64,000 bases of DNA from Pseudoips prasinana (lineage: Eukaryota > Arthropoda > Insecta > Lepidoptera > Nolidae). Positions 22,030-32,544 of the stretch are shown here, in pieces; the first letter of the stretch is position 1; every line of letters begins with the position of its first letter. The stretch lies in NCBI GenBank assembly GCA_951640165.1, contig OX621241.1, forward strand, positions 1,808,001 to 1,872,000. Direction: 5' to 3'. Under the pieces are notes generated by a model that saw only the letters and a list, made by a program, of their open reading frames with translations, was not told the origin of the DNA and made no database searches. Made by a program: the position numbers and the translations under genes.

Positions 22030-22720
22030 CGTTATAAATATATATTATATATATATATATGGTTTGTTCCACATTTGCCCCACTTTTTCGTCCTACATTC
22101 CAAAGAATTCTTCTTTTGCCCCATGTTAAATTTGATTCCTGTTTCGCCCTTCTTTATAGTACCAACCAAAGTATGGTTAGCAAATTAAAACGTGTTATAA
22201 TATTATTATGAAAGACCTGTTGGTGCTTTGGTTAGATAATATACAAAGCTAGGCCAAAATATGTGGTTTTGGTTTCCATTCAAGTCAATATAAATGGGTA
22301 TGGCGGTATTTTGTTGTACGGGTGGAACTGATGACTATTATATGCAGGAAGTTAGAAATGTATAAGTTTCTTTGTCAATTTTTTAATACCATATTTTAAT
22401 CATAATATTTATCATAGTTTTCAACCTCTGTTTCTCCAATACCAAGTAGGCCACCAATAAGTCTACCATATTATCCTACCTAGTTTATGATTGAATAATT
22501 ATTGTCTTCAAAAACTTTGCATGCTGTCTGTACTAAAATTCTATTAATTTGGACACAAAAAGTATTCGAGGCGAATACGGAAAGGAAAATAGGAAGAAAC
22601 AGGAATAAAATATTAAATTTAAAATAAATATTTCATTTGGGGCTAAAAAGGAACAAAATGTATGGCGAATGCGGAATTTTTTATGTGGGGCATAACTTCT
22701 CGAGGCGAACGCGGAACAAA

Positions 22721-22730
<10 letters not shown>
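22030..22730. repeat. Inverted-repeat element bounded by (TA)n
   Basis: The left end ATATGGTTTGTTCCACATTT then GCCCCAC pairs with the right end GGCGAACGCGGAACAAACCATAT. Inside, GCGAATGCGGAA-like words repeat in both orientations. The outer edges run into TA dinucleotide tracts, so the element may have inserted into a TA repeat or carried it. Confidence 0.55.

Positions 22731-22791
<61 letters not shown>
22721..22791. repeat. (TA)n microsatellite, about 35 units
   Basis: An uninterrupted TA dinucleotide run of about 70 bp. Apparent ORFs through it encode alternating Ile and Tyr and are artefacts. Confidence 0.95.
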
Positions 22792-22793
<2 letters not shown>

Positions 22794-22794
22794 A

Positions 22795-23855
22795 AGAGAT
22801 ATACTCTTTATGATATACTCAATGTGAAGTGTCAACTATTATATTGTAGATTATTTAGATTAGAAGTGTAAAAAATAGTTTTCACTCTATCGGCAGCCCC
22901 CAAAGACTGCCCGCATGTTTTATTAGTAATTTATTTTTAGTAGGTAACTAATTTTCACCAAGTGAGCCGCATACCTACTTGTTATGGCAACATGCAATAC
23001 TCATAAATTGGAGGGTGGAGACCCATTCATTCTTAAACAAAAGTAAACATCATCAATGTTATTACTCCAATATTAATATCCGTACCACAAACAATATCTC
23101 AAGTTCACACATTCATCTCATCCCCCACAAATCCTTAGACAGTTTCATTTGTATTCACCCTATAAATCCGTTCACTCATCCTCGACACATTTTATTGATC
23201 CCAAGTCTCCAAGTCTAGCACTTATACTGGTTGATCGACCTCCTTACTGTAAACGTCATGCTAAAAAACAAAACATTTTGAAGTTTCTTTTTTTTTATTT
23301 TTTGATATGGATTCACTGGATTAGAGTATTTGCCAGTGTCAAGTATTTAAATAGATCAAGTTATTTGCTTATGAATTCAACATTATGGCATTTTGTCGTG
23401 ACTTAATGTCACCTCCGTAAAAGTCCGCCATATGTCAAAATCCTACCCCCATTAGAGTGGTGAAGACTCTACGAGAGCCTTCTATGGAATTTTGGAATCA
23501 ACACGGAAAATTTACTTATTGTTTACACTATACTACTTTACTAATTAATGTATGTTAATTTTAATTTTAAGTTATGGTGTACAATAAAGAGTATTTTACT
23601 TTACTTTACTTTATACAAATATAACCTCAATTCACACCAGTTTTAGATAATAATACAATGTCTCGATGTGTCTTTTTCATCTCACTCCATGTTGTCGTTT
23701 TCGCCTGTTTTGAAATTTAAATACTAAAATCTTTTAGCGTTATAATAAAACACGGTTTATACTTTTGTCTCCTTCAGTGCAAAATAATTTAGATAATTAT
23801 GGATCTAGTTACAAAGGAGAACTATTTATTTACTAAAACTGTAATAATTTAATAT
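22795..23855. other. Gene-free stretch with a pentamer tail
   Basis: An (ACTTT)n run at about 23593-23613 preceded by AATAAAG looks like a retroelement 3' tail; the upstream 200 bp is probably its UTR. Nothing else is recognised. Confidence 0.35.
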
Positions 23856-24794
23856 TTGAAAGAAAGAAAGAAAGAAAATACATTTATTCAGTAAACGAGC
23901 ACAGACAATCATTATAATATATATAAATAGGTACACATACAGAAGTCCTTATTGGTTATCTGTGCGAGTCCGAATTGGTCCCACCTCAGCACTAGCTGCA
24001 ACATTAACTGTTGCAGCGCTGGTTTTATGATGGAACCATGTAAAATATCTCACAGACAATGATGTGTTAGTACAGCTCGCAGTTACATCTTCAAAGTACC
24101 TGGACACTAATATTATAATAACTCATAACTAATTAAAATAATAAATGTATGGAAAAACGAACTTATACAATAAAACATTAATAAATTAACACTAATTTCT
24201 AAATGCATATCAATCACACACAGTATCTAAAATAAAATGATTGTTATACTCTCGACATGATTGTCATACCTTGTTTATAACAATAGATACACCAAAAAAT
24301 AATAATATCGACTATGTCACAACCAGTATACATTACATATTTAATCCATGTTATAAGCTGATTCTGTCAATTATATGCTCTCTGTCAGATTAGGTTTAAT
24401 TACTCTTTGGGTCAGATGAAAGAAAAAGGGACGCGGAATTTAAATCAATTGAAAAATCTTTATGAACAGTAACTCATTGTGATTCCTAAATACAAAGTAC
24501 TAAGTTTATAGCTTAAATATGTTTGATGAGTAGGTAATAGTGGTAATTGGTAATTTTCGATATAAAGGGTGAATTAAGTATGAAAACTACTTTGATGGAG
24601 TAATGGCGTTGCTATTATGTCGGAGTTCATCGCTGCGTGAGCGTCAGGGCATTGTTGTGTTCAGCTTAAACAAGCCGTTAATAGTGTGTGGTTATCTTGC
24701 GATACTCCTTCCTACAAAAGTGTGAAACAGAGACGGGTAAGTTCAGCCTTGATAAAATATTAAATTAAATAGTATTTGAACTGAGTTTGAGAGA

Positions 24795-26255
24795 TTATGA
24801 GTTCAATTTTTGTCGCATCAACAATTCTTTTTTGTAATTGGCATTAAACGTATATATTGTTCGTAGGCACTTCAACGGAGGAGGTATATTGCACCAGACC
24901 TTTGCGGCGGCGTATTTAAAGGATCCACGAAATGCTGCAGTCCTATGTCTCGGAATTAGGATCAGGTGAGCTGAAGACCTGGTTCTATAACTATTGACGT
25001 CTGTTGACCAAGTTAATTTCCTGTACAGATACTCAGGTCTTTTGTTGGCAATCACACCAAATACTAGAGTTGCCAAGTGAAGTAGTCTACGGGCTGGATT
25101 ATTGCAGTGCTGTGGTAACTCTTGGCTTTGGGTTTGGTGCTTTGTTAAATTTTTTTTAATGGACTTCCATAACATTTTAGGCTGTTTTATTTTGTTGTTA
25201 ATATGAGTCTTAAAGTAGGCAGTTTTTTCTCTGTCAATGGCTTCCCTTACTTCATATTTAAGTCTTTTATAGAATTCTATATGAATGTCAGATTTGGTCC
25301 GCTTAGACTTAGTGTGCTGTTTGTCCCTTAATTGCATCATATCTTTAATAGTGGTGGTGATCCATGGATAAGATGCTTCTTTAACCAAAATTCTTTTAAC
25401 TGGAGCATGTAGGTCAAATAAAGTTGTAATGTAGTTATTTAGAGTCTCAACCATGCAATTGACATCTCCTAGCTTGCCTATGGAGTCCCAGTCTATACAT
25501 CCTAAATCATACTGGAATGGGTCTTGCAGTATGTCAGTTAATGGTCGATATCTTACCCAGAAGGGGGCAGGCTTACAAACCTTAAAGTTAAGTTCAGCTG
25601 TGGCTATAGCATGATGTCCAAGGTCAGGTATGTGGTTTACTGATACTCCACGGACAGAGGCATCTGTACAAATCAAGTCAATCAAGGTCGCGCTGTGATC
25701 AGTAAAATGAGTTGGTTCCGTAATTATATTAATGAGATTGGTGCTGTGTAGAAAACAGTTGAGTAGCTTCACTTTGTTATCGGAGGTATCAAGTAAATTA
25801 ATATTAAAATCTCCGAGTAATAATATTTTGTCAACATTCCGGAAAGAAGTAATAGAATCAGTAATGGCGTCAAGAAATACGCTGACATCGAGCCAGGGCG
25901 GCCTGTACGCCGTGCCGACGACCACCGATTGTGTGTTTACGCTCAGCCGAAGCCACATCTGCTCTACAGTTGGTACAGACGGGTGTGGCAACGCGCGGAC
26001 ACGCAGCCCCCGACGCACGTAAAACCCAACGCCGCCGCCTCGCGATCTTCCCGAGATAGCTGTACGTGGCATATGTTTTAAACTAAAGTTAGGAACAAGT
26101 GGTGCCCTACCTTCCTCTCCTGCTTTGATCCAGGTTTCATTTATCGCCATTAAGTCGACATCTATATTCTCCATGGCTACTATGAACTCCTCATGCCGTG
26201 TTCCGAGTGATCCCGCATTGAAAAGTCCAACTTTTAATTGTTTTTGTTTAACCAT
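24795..26255 (-). CDS. LINE ORF2: APE endonuclease fused to C-terminal tail, no RT
   Basis: I chose the ATG at 26255 (MVKQKQLKVGLFNAGSLG) because the conserved endonuclease starts there; the frame is open 40 codons further upstream. The endonuclease/exonuclease/phosphatase fold is clear: KVGLFNAGSLG, then INETWI (the metal-binding Glu), GGGVGFYVRRG, GTAYRPPW, LLLGDFNINLLD, ATLIDLICTD and DLGHHAIATAEL. About residue 390 (25085-25095) the sequence jumps from QSQELPQHCNN to ARRLLHLATLVFGVIANKRP, which belongs to the ORF2 C-terminus. The whole reverse transcriptase (no YxDD-type or PQGS motif) is missing, yet the frame stays open to the end. At about 486 residues it is roughly half the usual length. 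Confidence 0.8.
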   Translation of the reverse strand: MVKQKQLKVGLFNAGSLGTRHEEFIVAMENIDVDLMAINETWIKAGEEGRAPLVPNFSLKHMPRTAISGRSRGGGVGFYVRRGLRVRALPHPSVPTVEQMWLRLSVNTQSVVVGTAYRPPWLDVSVFLDAITDSITSFRNVDKILLLGDFNINLLDTSDNKVKLLNCFLHSTNLINIITEPTHFTDHSATLIDLICTDASVRGVSVNHIPDLGHHAIATAELNFKVCKPAPFWVRYRPLTDILQDPFQYDLGCIDWDSIGKLGDVNCMVETLNNYITTLFDLHAPVKRILVKEASYPWITTTIKDMMQLRDKQHTKSKRTKSDIHIEFYKRLKYEVREAIDREKTAYFKTHINNKIKQPKMLWKSIKKNLTKHQTQSQELPQHCNNPARRLLHLATLVFGVIANKRPEYLYRKLTWSTDVNSYRTRSSAHLILIPRHRTAAFRGSFKYAAAKVWCNIPPPLKCLRTIYTFNANYKKELLMRQKLNS

Positions 26256-26328
26256 TTGTATATAATAAGTAGTGTGTGTACTGATAAGAGGTGTATTGAG
26301 TGATGACCAATGTGTACTGTATGTTGAA

Positions 26329-26522
26329 TAAGCTATAACCTGTGTGTATATATTTAGACAATTTACATAATGCAAATAAGAAAATATCCATATAAATAAT
26401 ATAATGGAATTGTAAATATTTATAGAAGTTAAAACCTATGTTTATAAATTTAGAAAATTGACAAAAAGCAGATAAGAAAATAATGTCTAAATGAATAATA
26501 TAATGTAATTGTAAATATTTAT
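26329..26522. repeat. ~95-100 bp tandem duplication in the LINE spacer
   Basis: 26329-26421 and 26422-26522 repeat in the same order: AACCTGTG or AACCTATG, then ATATTTAGA or AAATTTAGA, AATAAGAAAAT, AATAATATAATG and ATTGTAAATATTTATA. It lies between ORF1 and ORF2 of the CR1-like element. Confidence 0.75.
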
Positions 26523-26689
26523 ATAAGCCACTTTTAACTAAATTCTGTAAATATACCAGATTCAATATGTAAAGTATGGTGTATATGCAGCGCCTAAACT
26601 TTAAATATGATATATAGACAGCACTATGGATAATCACATTAGTAAGAGGAATAATAGTATCACTTTTTACATTATTCCTCTTCACTACA

Positions 26690-27770
26690 TTATACTTCTT
26701 TGTCGAACGCTTGCTCGCCAAAAACACGTCGGATGTCAGCCTCTGTTCGTATGGCAAAAGTGCGCTTTCCATCAGTTTCTTTTGCCAATATTTTGCCATT
26801 CTTAGTCCAAGTGAAACGCCAATTAACGCGCTGGGCAGCCTGTCGAACGAGGTAGAATAGATGCCTGTTGACGTATGTTAGCCTCTCGTTGACATAGAAC
26901 CTCTGGGGCGGCGCAGCGAGGCCGAGGCCCTCAGTGTCGACAGCTCGGCGGACGCGCGCCGCGCGCAGCAGCTCGTCGCGCAGCTGGCGGCGCGCGAGGC
27001 GCAGCACGACGCGGCGCCGGCCCGCTCACGGCGCCAGGCGAGCAAGCCTCTGCCGCTCGCCCGGGGCCCAGCCCCACCCGTTCGGCAAACACTATATCTC
27101 GCGCTTCGAGGGTGACCCCGAGCTTCTTGGCAACTAGTTCAATGGTGTGCATGATGTTCTCACCCCTATCCTCAGGGAGGTTAGTGATTTCCAAATCCGA
27201 GCTTAACAGATCCTGATCTCGATCATTAATCTGTGATTTCAGCTGCGTCACTGTATTTTCCAGCTGCTTAACGGAGTCATCTGTTGCGGTGGCGGGTGGT
27301 CTTTTTTCAATGACTGTAATCTTTGATTCCAAGTCATTGACCCGTTGCTCACACTTAGACACCCGCGTTCCTAGTGCTGATACCTGATCCGTCAGCTTCC
27401 TTATATCTCGCCTAACTTCAGCCCTCATCTGCTGAATTTCAGACTTAATTTGTCTGAGCAATTCCACCTGCGATATTGGCGCTTCATTCGGGTCCTCTTC
27501 ATGGTCCAAGTCAGTCAGCTCTCCAGCGTCTTCAAATGCGGTGTTGGGGCTATTTTGCGACATAGAACTGCAGCTGTTTGCGTCCGTCTCTTTGTTCAGG
27601 GTTTTTGCCTTGGAATTGGAGTTTACGCGACATCCGCCACACTTCCAGGTACCCGCTTTCGGTACAGCAGACAGCTGAACACAGTCAAGATGGTACTTTT
27701 TCCTGCAGTTACTGCAGGTGGCGCCTCCACGTACTGACAAGAATTTACCGCAATGCGCACAGTTGGTCAT
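26690..27770 (-). pseudogene. LINE ORF1: PHD finger, coiled coil, FP-like C-terminus, frameshifted
   Basis: ORF1 proteins of this kind bind element RNA in the transposition RNP. From the ATG at 27770, a C4HC3 PHD-type finger uses C4, C7, C19, C22, H27, C30, C44 and C47. An acidic linker follows, then a heptad-rich coiled coil (about residues 100-190). Around 27000-27060 the frame breaks in a very GC-rich stretch. The C-terminal domain continues in another frame (27007-26690) with LRLARRQLRDELLRAARVRR, then FYVNERLTYVNRHLFY and TKNGKILAKE, resembling the FP25K-like C-terminal domain of such ORF1s. The break could be a real mutation or a base-count error in the GC run. It is not a host chromatin reader. 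Confidence 0.8.
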
Positions 27771-28401
27771 TATAAGATGCTGGTAAACAGATGGCGTTAG
27801 TACTTCTGTTAGGTACTAGATGGCGCTACGCGATCAATAATGTCTGTCTTATATTAAAATATTGTATTTTGATGTGATTAATACAACAAGGCGGGTTATT
27901 GCATGTAATTTATATAATTAGGCCGAATCCAGGCACTAAACTGACAGTTTATAGTACTTATATAAATATCACTTTCACTTTTAGTTCACTGTGAGGTAGT
28001 TTAAGATGCAAGTTATGTTAAAGTTGTATAATTTCGTTTATATTGCACTATATCTTTATAGAACAATTGTCCTTATTAATCACTATATAATCCACTCCGG
28101 GCAACAAAAATCTTGCACAGTTATTACTTAATTTAATTAATATTAATGGATTTTTATTTTTTTAACTGGGAGCTATACCTTCACCGTTTTCGGTGTTTTC
28201 GCTATTTTCAGATATGAAGACTTTCAATAATACCTAATAGTCAGAAAAAAATGGAAGGAGCTAAAAGCTAATTTGAGTAAAACAAAAATATAGAGCAACT
28301 GATAATATAGAGGAGTGTTATATACGAAGATATATTTTCATGTTCCGAAGAGACCCTCTGCTGTTGTTCTCTGCTATCCTTTCATCAAACAACTATAACT
28401 A

Positions 28402-28424
28402 ACCCTATTAAGTATTAATAGGGT
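28402..28424. repeat. Fold-back, 10-bp arms, 3-nt spacer
   Basis: ACCCTATTAA and TTAATAGGGT flank GTA, just upstream of a truncated LINE. Confidence 0.7.
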
Positions 28425-28433
28425 ATTTTTAAA

Positions 28434-29017
28434 ATGTATTCTTCTATTCCATGTGAATTCTACCCCCTTATGTATCCAACTCTCTTCGTTATAGGGATGG
28501 TTGGATACTATAAATTGGAGGTGAGGCGAAACTTAGCTCTAGCTAAATACAGCTTATGTGTATTTCGCGGCAAGATAAATAATCCTGAGGTGTTGGAATC
28601 ATTAAAATTGATGGTTCCAAATACCAGATTAAGACAGGGACCGAGACGAAGACTGTTTAAAGTCCCATCAGCTAGGACTAATATCTTAAAATTTTCACCA
28701 ATTAGTACCTCATTAAAGATACTTAATGAAGTGTCCCAAAGACTTCACATCTTTACTTGTACACTGGCGGAATTTATGAGAGTGACTCTTGATTACTTGA
28801 CATAATTGTAAGGATTTGTTATTTAATAATTTTATAATAACACTTAATTATAATGTATAAAAATAATGTATCTTCAATGTAATAATGTGTAATTTAGTTA
28901 ATCTTCTTTTTTAATAATATGATATGTTTTAGATTAGTGATGTTATAAATAATTAACGCATTGGGTGTAAACCTGTCACGTTAATTATATGATGTTAAAT
29001 AAATAAATAAATAAAAA
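28434..29017 (+). pseudogene. 5'-truncated LINE: RT C-terminus plus 3' UTR
   Basis: The 123-codon frame carries CVFRGKINNPEVLESLKLMV, then PSARTNILKFSPISTSLKIL, the thumb/C-terminal region common to Jockey- and CR1-type ORF2 proteins. No polymerase catalytic motif is present, because the copy is 5'-truncated. The stop at 28803-28805 is followed by a ~190-bp AT-rich UTR ending in an (AAAT)n tail at 28998-29017. The start is just the first Met in the frame. Confidence 0.75.
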
Positions 29018-29238
29018 TCCTATAGTGATAAGTAGTAATCCTACACATGGTTCAAACACGTGTTAATTTTGTGCCCGTCGCACTGTTATTAGCAGCGCAT
29101 TCCACAATCGAAAGAAATTGGTATAACGCGCTAGCATTTTGACTAGCGCTAGCACTTCACGCATTTAACTCATACAGATACATTTTTTTTACATAAGAAG
29201 AAGAGGGATAGTAGTTAAAGACAAACCAAATATTGTAG
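29018..29238. other. No recognised feature
   Basis: No family match and no ORF. Confidence 0.35.
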
Positions 29239-29489
29239 TAATAATAATATCTAGGGACAATGTCACACAGATCATCCTAGCCCCAAACTAAGCAAAGCTT
29301 GTACTATGGGTACCAGGCGACGATATACATACTTATATAGATAGATAAATACTTAAATACATATAAAACATCCATGACTCAGAAACAAATATTCGTGCTC
29401 ATCACACAAATATTTGCACTTACCGGGATTCGAACCCAGGACCACCAGCTTCGTAGGCAGGAGCACTACCAACTAGGCTACGGTGACCG
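29239..29489 (-). repeat. SINE-beta variant
   Basis: It is the reverse complement of 50153-50393 at nearly every position, including the head GGTCACCGTAGCCTAGTTGG and the tail GTGACATTGTCCCTAGATAT. Together these define a distinct subfamily. Confidence 0.85.
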
Positions 29490-30170
29490 TAATCGTACAT
29501 TATAATATTTTATATAGTACTTTATCAAAACACACAATTTATGTTTGATATGTGTACGATAGTAAGCTGCGACCGAAACTAACTTACTTATTTAACATTC
29601 ATGCGTTGTTACGATATACATTTGGAACCAGACACAGGACCAACTGGTACTCCAAACTTTTTTTATTAGCACTGTAAGATGGTATATGAATTCAATTGTA
29701 TATAAGTTACAAGAAGAATCAAAATAGGCAGTTAGATCCTTGTAAACAAAGTGGGTCGGGGTTCTGCAGACATGCCCTCCATATTGATTGACTACTTAAG
29801 TTATTCATGAAATAACAATTAATTCATGACATAACGTCAAAATTCTTGTGTAAATTAGTTCGTTAAAAAAATTACTTTAACAAGGCCAGTGTCAAACCTT
29901 GTATTAAGTCCTGATATAATATTTAGAAAGTAAAAGTGATACTTAGAAGTATCATATAAGTGCTTGTGGTAAATTTTAAACGACTTCTAAAATAGTTAGT
30001 GTTGTTTTCAATCCGTACATTATTATTTGGCTATCAAAACATCAACGTTACAGCTATTATTTACTTTGTTGAGAAATATTACTAAGAAGTAATATAATCC
30101 ATATTTTGGTAATGGTTATTAATATTTTATTTGATAACTAACTGCGAAATGATCAAGTCGTAGAACATTC
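29490..30170. other. No recognised feature
   Basis: AT-rich, without ORF or family match. Confidence 0.4.
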
Positions 30171-30174
30171 TCTG

Positions 30175-30317
30175 ACCAAATCGAAGATGTTCTCGAGAAT
30201 GTATGAATAATATAATGACAGTAAACGAGGCAAAAGAGCTGTGTGAAGATCGTGATAAATGGATATCCTTTGTCTCTGCCTACCACTCTGGGAAACAGGC
30301 ATGAGTTTATGTATGTA
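30175..30317 (+). repeat. LINE 3' tail
   Basis: GACCAAATCGAAGATGTTCT through CGATCGTGATAAATGG-like and CTCTGCCTACCACTCTGGGA matches, in opposite orientation, the LINE tail at 6721-6930. Confidence 0.7.
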
Positions 30318-30404
30318 AATTAACAGATCGGAGCCTCATATCTCTCTATGTCATTCATGAAATCTGTGACGGCGTAATAACACTTATTCAGATTCTAAAG
30401 TTTT

Positions 30405-30715
30405 TTTAAGTCAGATTATACACTAAAAGTGGCATCAGGTGCTCAAAATATGCTGAATCTACATATAACTATTCAGTCAGGTTATACACTAAAATGGCAC
30501 CAGGTCCTCAAAGTATGCTGAATCTACATATAGCTTTTCAGTCAGGTTATACACTAAAAGTGGCAACAAGTGCTCAAAGTTTGCTGAATCTACATATAAC
30601 AATTCAGTCAGGTTAAAAACTAAAAGTGGCAACAAGTGCTCAAAGTGTGCTAAAGCTACAGATAACAATTTTGTCAGGTTATACACTAAAAGTGCCATCA
30701 AGTGTTCTTATTTGC
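30405..30715. repeat. 66-bp minisatellite, about 4.7 units
   Basis: CAGTCAGG (or TTGTCAGG) landmarks lie at 30474, 30539, 30605 and 30671, spacing 65-66 bp. Each unit contains TATACACTAAAAGTGGCA and GCTCAAAGT.GCTGAATCTA. Because 66 is a multiple of 3, the minus strand is open for three 22-residue repeats (YNLTELLYVDSANFEHLLPL). Confidence 0.9.
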
Positions 30716-30719
30716 GCTC

Positions 30720-31125
30720 AAAGCGTACAGGGTGGCTGCTTCAAGTAGCCGTTATATTTCATCTCAAATACAAGGCCCTTCTGCTGTATGGAGCTTTTTA
30801 TGAGACGCTTTTCTACCAACAAAAAGTAAACACGAGCTTTGACTCGTAGACTTGCTATCCAAACATTACGCCATTGAAACCGTAAAAGGGTAGCAGACGG
30901 GTCGATACAATGCGGCAGACGGCAGGCTTTCATTCAGGTTTTATGAGCAGGTGCACATTGCTCTTAGGACGTGACATTGTAGGTGCAAACTGACGAGAGC
31001 CTGCAAGGTAATATCTTAGAACTAATATGTTATTCCCATCTTTGTGGTTAGATGGTTTTTACGTAGTTTTCTACCAGTGACGTGTTCAAGCGTAGATAAC
31101 GAAAGTCCTGGGTTCAAATTGTTTG
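30720..31125. other. No recognised gene
   Basis: A 71-codon open frame on the minus strand shows no motif. No family match. Confidence 0.35.
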
Positions 31126-31128
31126 ATT

Positions 31129-31702
31129 GCACGTGTGGCGCACTGGTAAGATTTTGGCTTGTGGATTGGCGTGGTTGGTAAATGCTTGCCTTTCATGCCG
31201 CAGGTCGTGGATTCGAATCCCACCTAGGATATTTGTATACATGAATATGTCTGTTGGTCCTGAGTCTGGGTGTAACTATCTATATAAGTATGTATTTACA
31301 AAAGAAAATTATAATATGTAGTACTAGCTGTGCCCCGCGGTTTTACCCACGTTAAACTTTATAAATTATCACAGCTCCTCCCCCGTAGGTGATAATATGT
31401 AGCCTATATGTTGACCCGACCTCTTAGTAATATTCATGCAAAATTTGAAGTAAATCCATTCAGTACTTTTTGAGTTTAGCCCGGACATACATACAGACAA
31501 AAATTCTAAAAACTATAGTTTTGGCTTCGATATCGATTGTAGATCACGCCCCAAGTATCCTTTAAAAAAATATTCAATGTACAGTTTTGACTTTCCTACA
31601 ATTTTATTACATGTATAGATATCAGTTTTCTGCTTTCCAAAGTACAACCTCTGCTGAGTTTGGGATCAGATGGCCGTGTATGGCTAATGTCCCAGTATAT
31701 TA
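31129..31702 (+). repeat. SINE-delta/SINE-alpha chimera split by a Helitron
   Basis: GCACGTGTGGCGCACTGGTA (SINE-delta head) runs into the SINE-alpha head and body (GCCGCAGGTCGTGGATTCGA, GTCCTGAGTCTGGGTGTAAC). The SINE-alpha body breaks at 31323 and resumes at 31620 (TATCAGTTTTCTGCTTTCCA, then GAGTTTGGGATCAGATGGCC). Helitron-1 fills the gap exactly. Confidence 0.8.
31324..31619 (-). mobile_element. Helitron-1, 296 bp, inserted in a SINE
   Basis: It has CTAG at 31324-31327 and minus-strand TCTATACATGTAATAAAATT at the other end. Removing it rejoins GTAGTA and TATCAG, which is the uninterrupted SINE-alpha sequence seen near 63226. This proves the A^T boundary. Confidence 0.95.
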
Positions 31703-31744
31703 TTATTGTCCGAGTAAGGGTAAATAGTGGTCATTATTATTATT

Positions 31745-32308
31745 GTACCATATACCTACCTATTAACAAGGCTCTCTCAATATATAAACTTAATCTTCAT
31801 AAAGTCAAGAAAACTCTGCAACCTTGGTTACAGTCCCAAACATATGACGCAACAGAACAAATATTAAAAACGGTTTTATAATTAGGTACATAATACACTT
31901 ACACCCACACACATCCAATACATACACAGATCAACACCACAAAGCTCATTACACACACATAACATTCTTCTTTTTTACTAACCCAAATAATAATAATAAT
32001 GTCTTAATTTTTATTGATGTCTTAATTTTTATTTTATATTTAATTTTATTGTAATCATGTCTTAATTTTATTTGAACAAGGTCTTTATTTTATTGTAATA
32101 ATCTTTTAATATTAATTGTAACTTTCTTTACGTGTAATTTTTAATTTAATTCATTTTGATTTTACTTTGTTGCATAAATTATTGTTGTCATACTAAAAGC
32201 GGGGAGGACACTGTATTCTGTAACACAGGTTTAATAACCTAGCACAGGATCCAGGGACTTCAAATAAACTGTACCATATAATGCAAATAAATAAAAAAAA
32301 AAAAAAAA
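31745..32308 (+). pseudogene. 5'-truncated LINE 3' end (family L)
   Basis: A short frame ending LYKLNLHKVKK-like (KLNLHKVKKTLQPWLQSQ) stops at about 31880. It is followed by a ~400-bp AT-rich UTR with CACAGGTTTAATAACCTAGC, AATAAA and a pure A run (32287-32308). The UTR end resembles 55040-55192. The coding part is too short to assign a clade. Confidence 0.5.
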
Positions 32309-32544
32309 GAAGAAGAACCTGCCGACGCAGAGGGCATCATGGCAGACAGCAGAGTTAGCAATGATCCCTACTTACGAACAATTTTGATACTGAATCCTAA
32401 AAATAACTCGTATCATCGTTTAAGAAGGCTTTAACAAAACATATGCATGTATTATAAAGGCGGAGGTAACATAATCTACTGAGCGAGGCTATCCGAAGGA
32501 AAACCAGTAGGTAAGTATAACGTCAAGTATAGGTGACGCTATTT
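32309..32544. other. No recognised feature
   Basis: Unique-looking sequence between a LINE poly-A and the 930-bp duplication. Confidence 0.35.

Larger units (their letters stand above)
23856..28000 (-). mobile_element. CR1-like non-LTR retrotransposon, internally deleted
   Basis: It is read on the minus strand. A 5' UTR lies upstream of 27770, followed by ORF1 (27770-26690, frameshifted), a spacer with a tandem repeat, ORF2 (26255-24795) and a 3' UTR. The 3' end is probably the (TTTC)n tail at about 23863-23880; the 5' limit near 28000 is a guess. The PHD-type ORF1 and the APE-type endonuclease support CR1 or a close relative. It is the longest coherent element in the window but cannot be autonomous, since the polymerase domain is absent. 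Confidence 0.7.

Noticed and set aside
22533..22871. Open frames through the (TA)n tract
   Set aside because: They encode only alternating Ile and Tyr from the dinucleotide repeat.
26931..27770. Host PHD-finger (chromatin reader) gene
   Set aside because: The coiled coil, the FP-like C-terminus and the immediately downstream APE-type endonuclease ORF identify it as a LINE ORF1.
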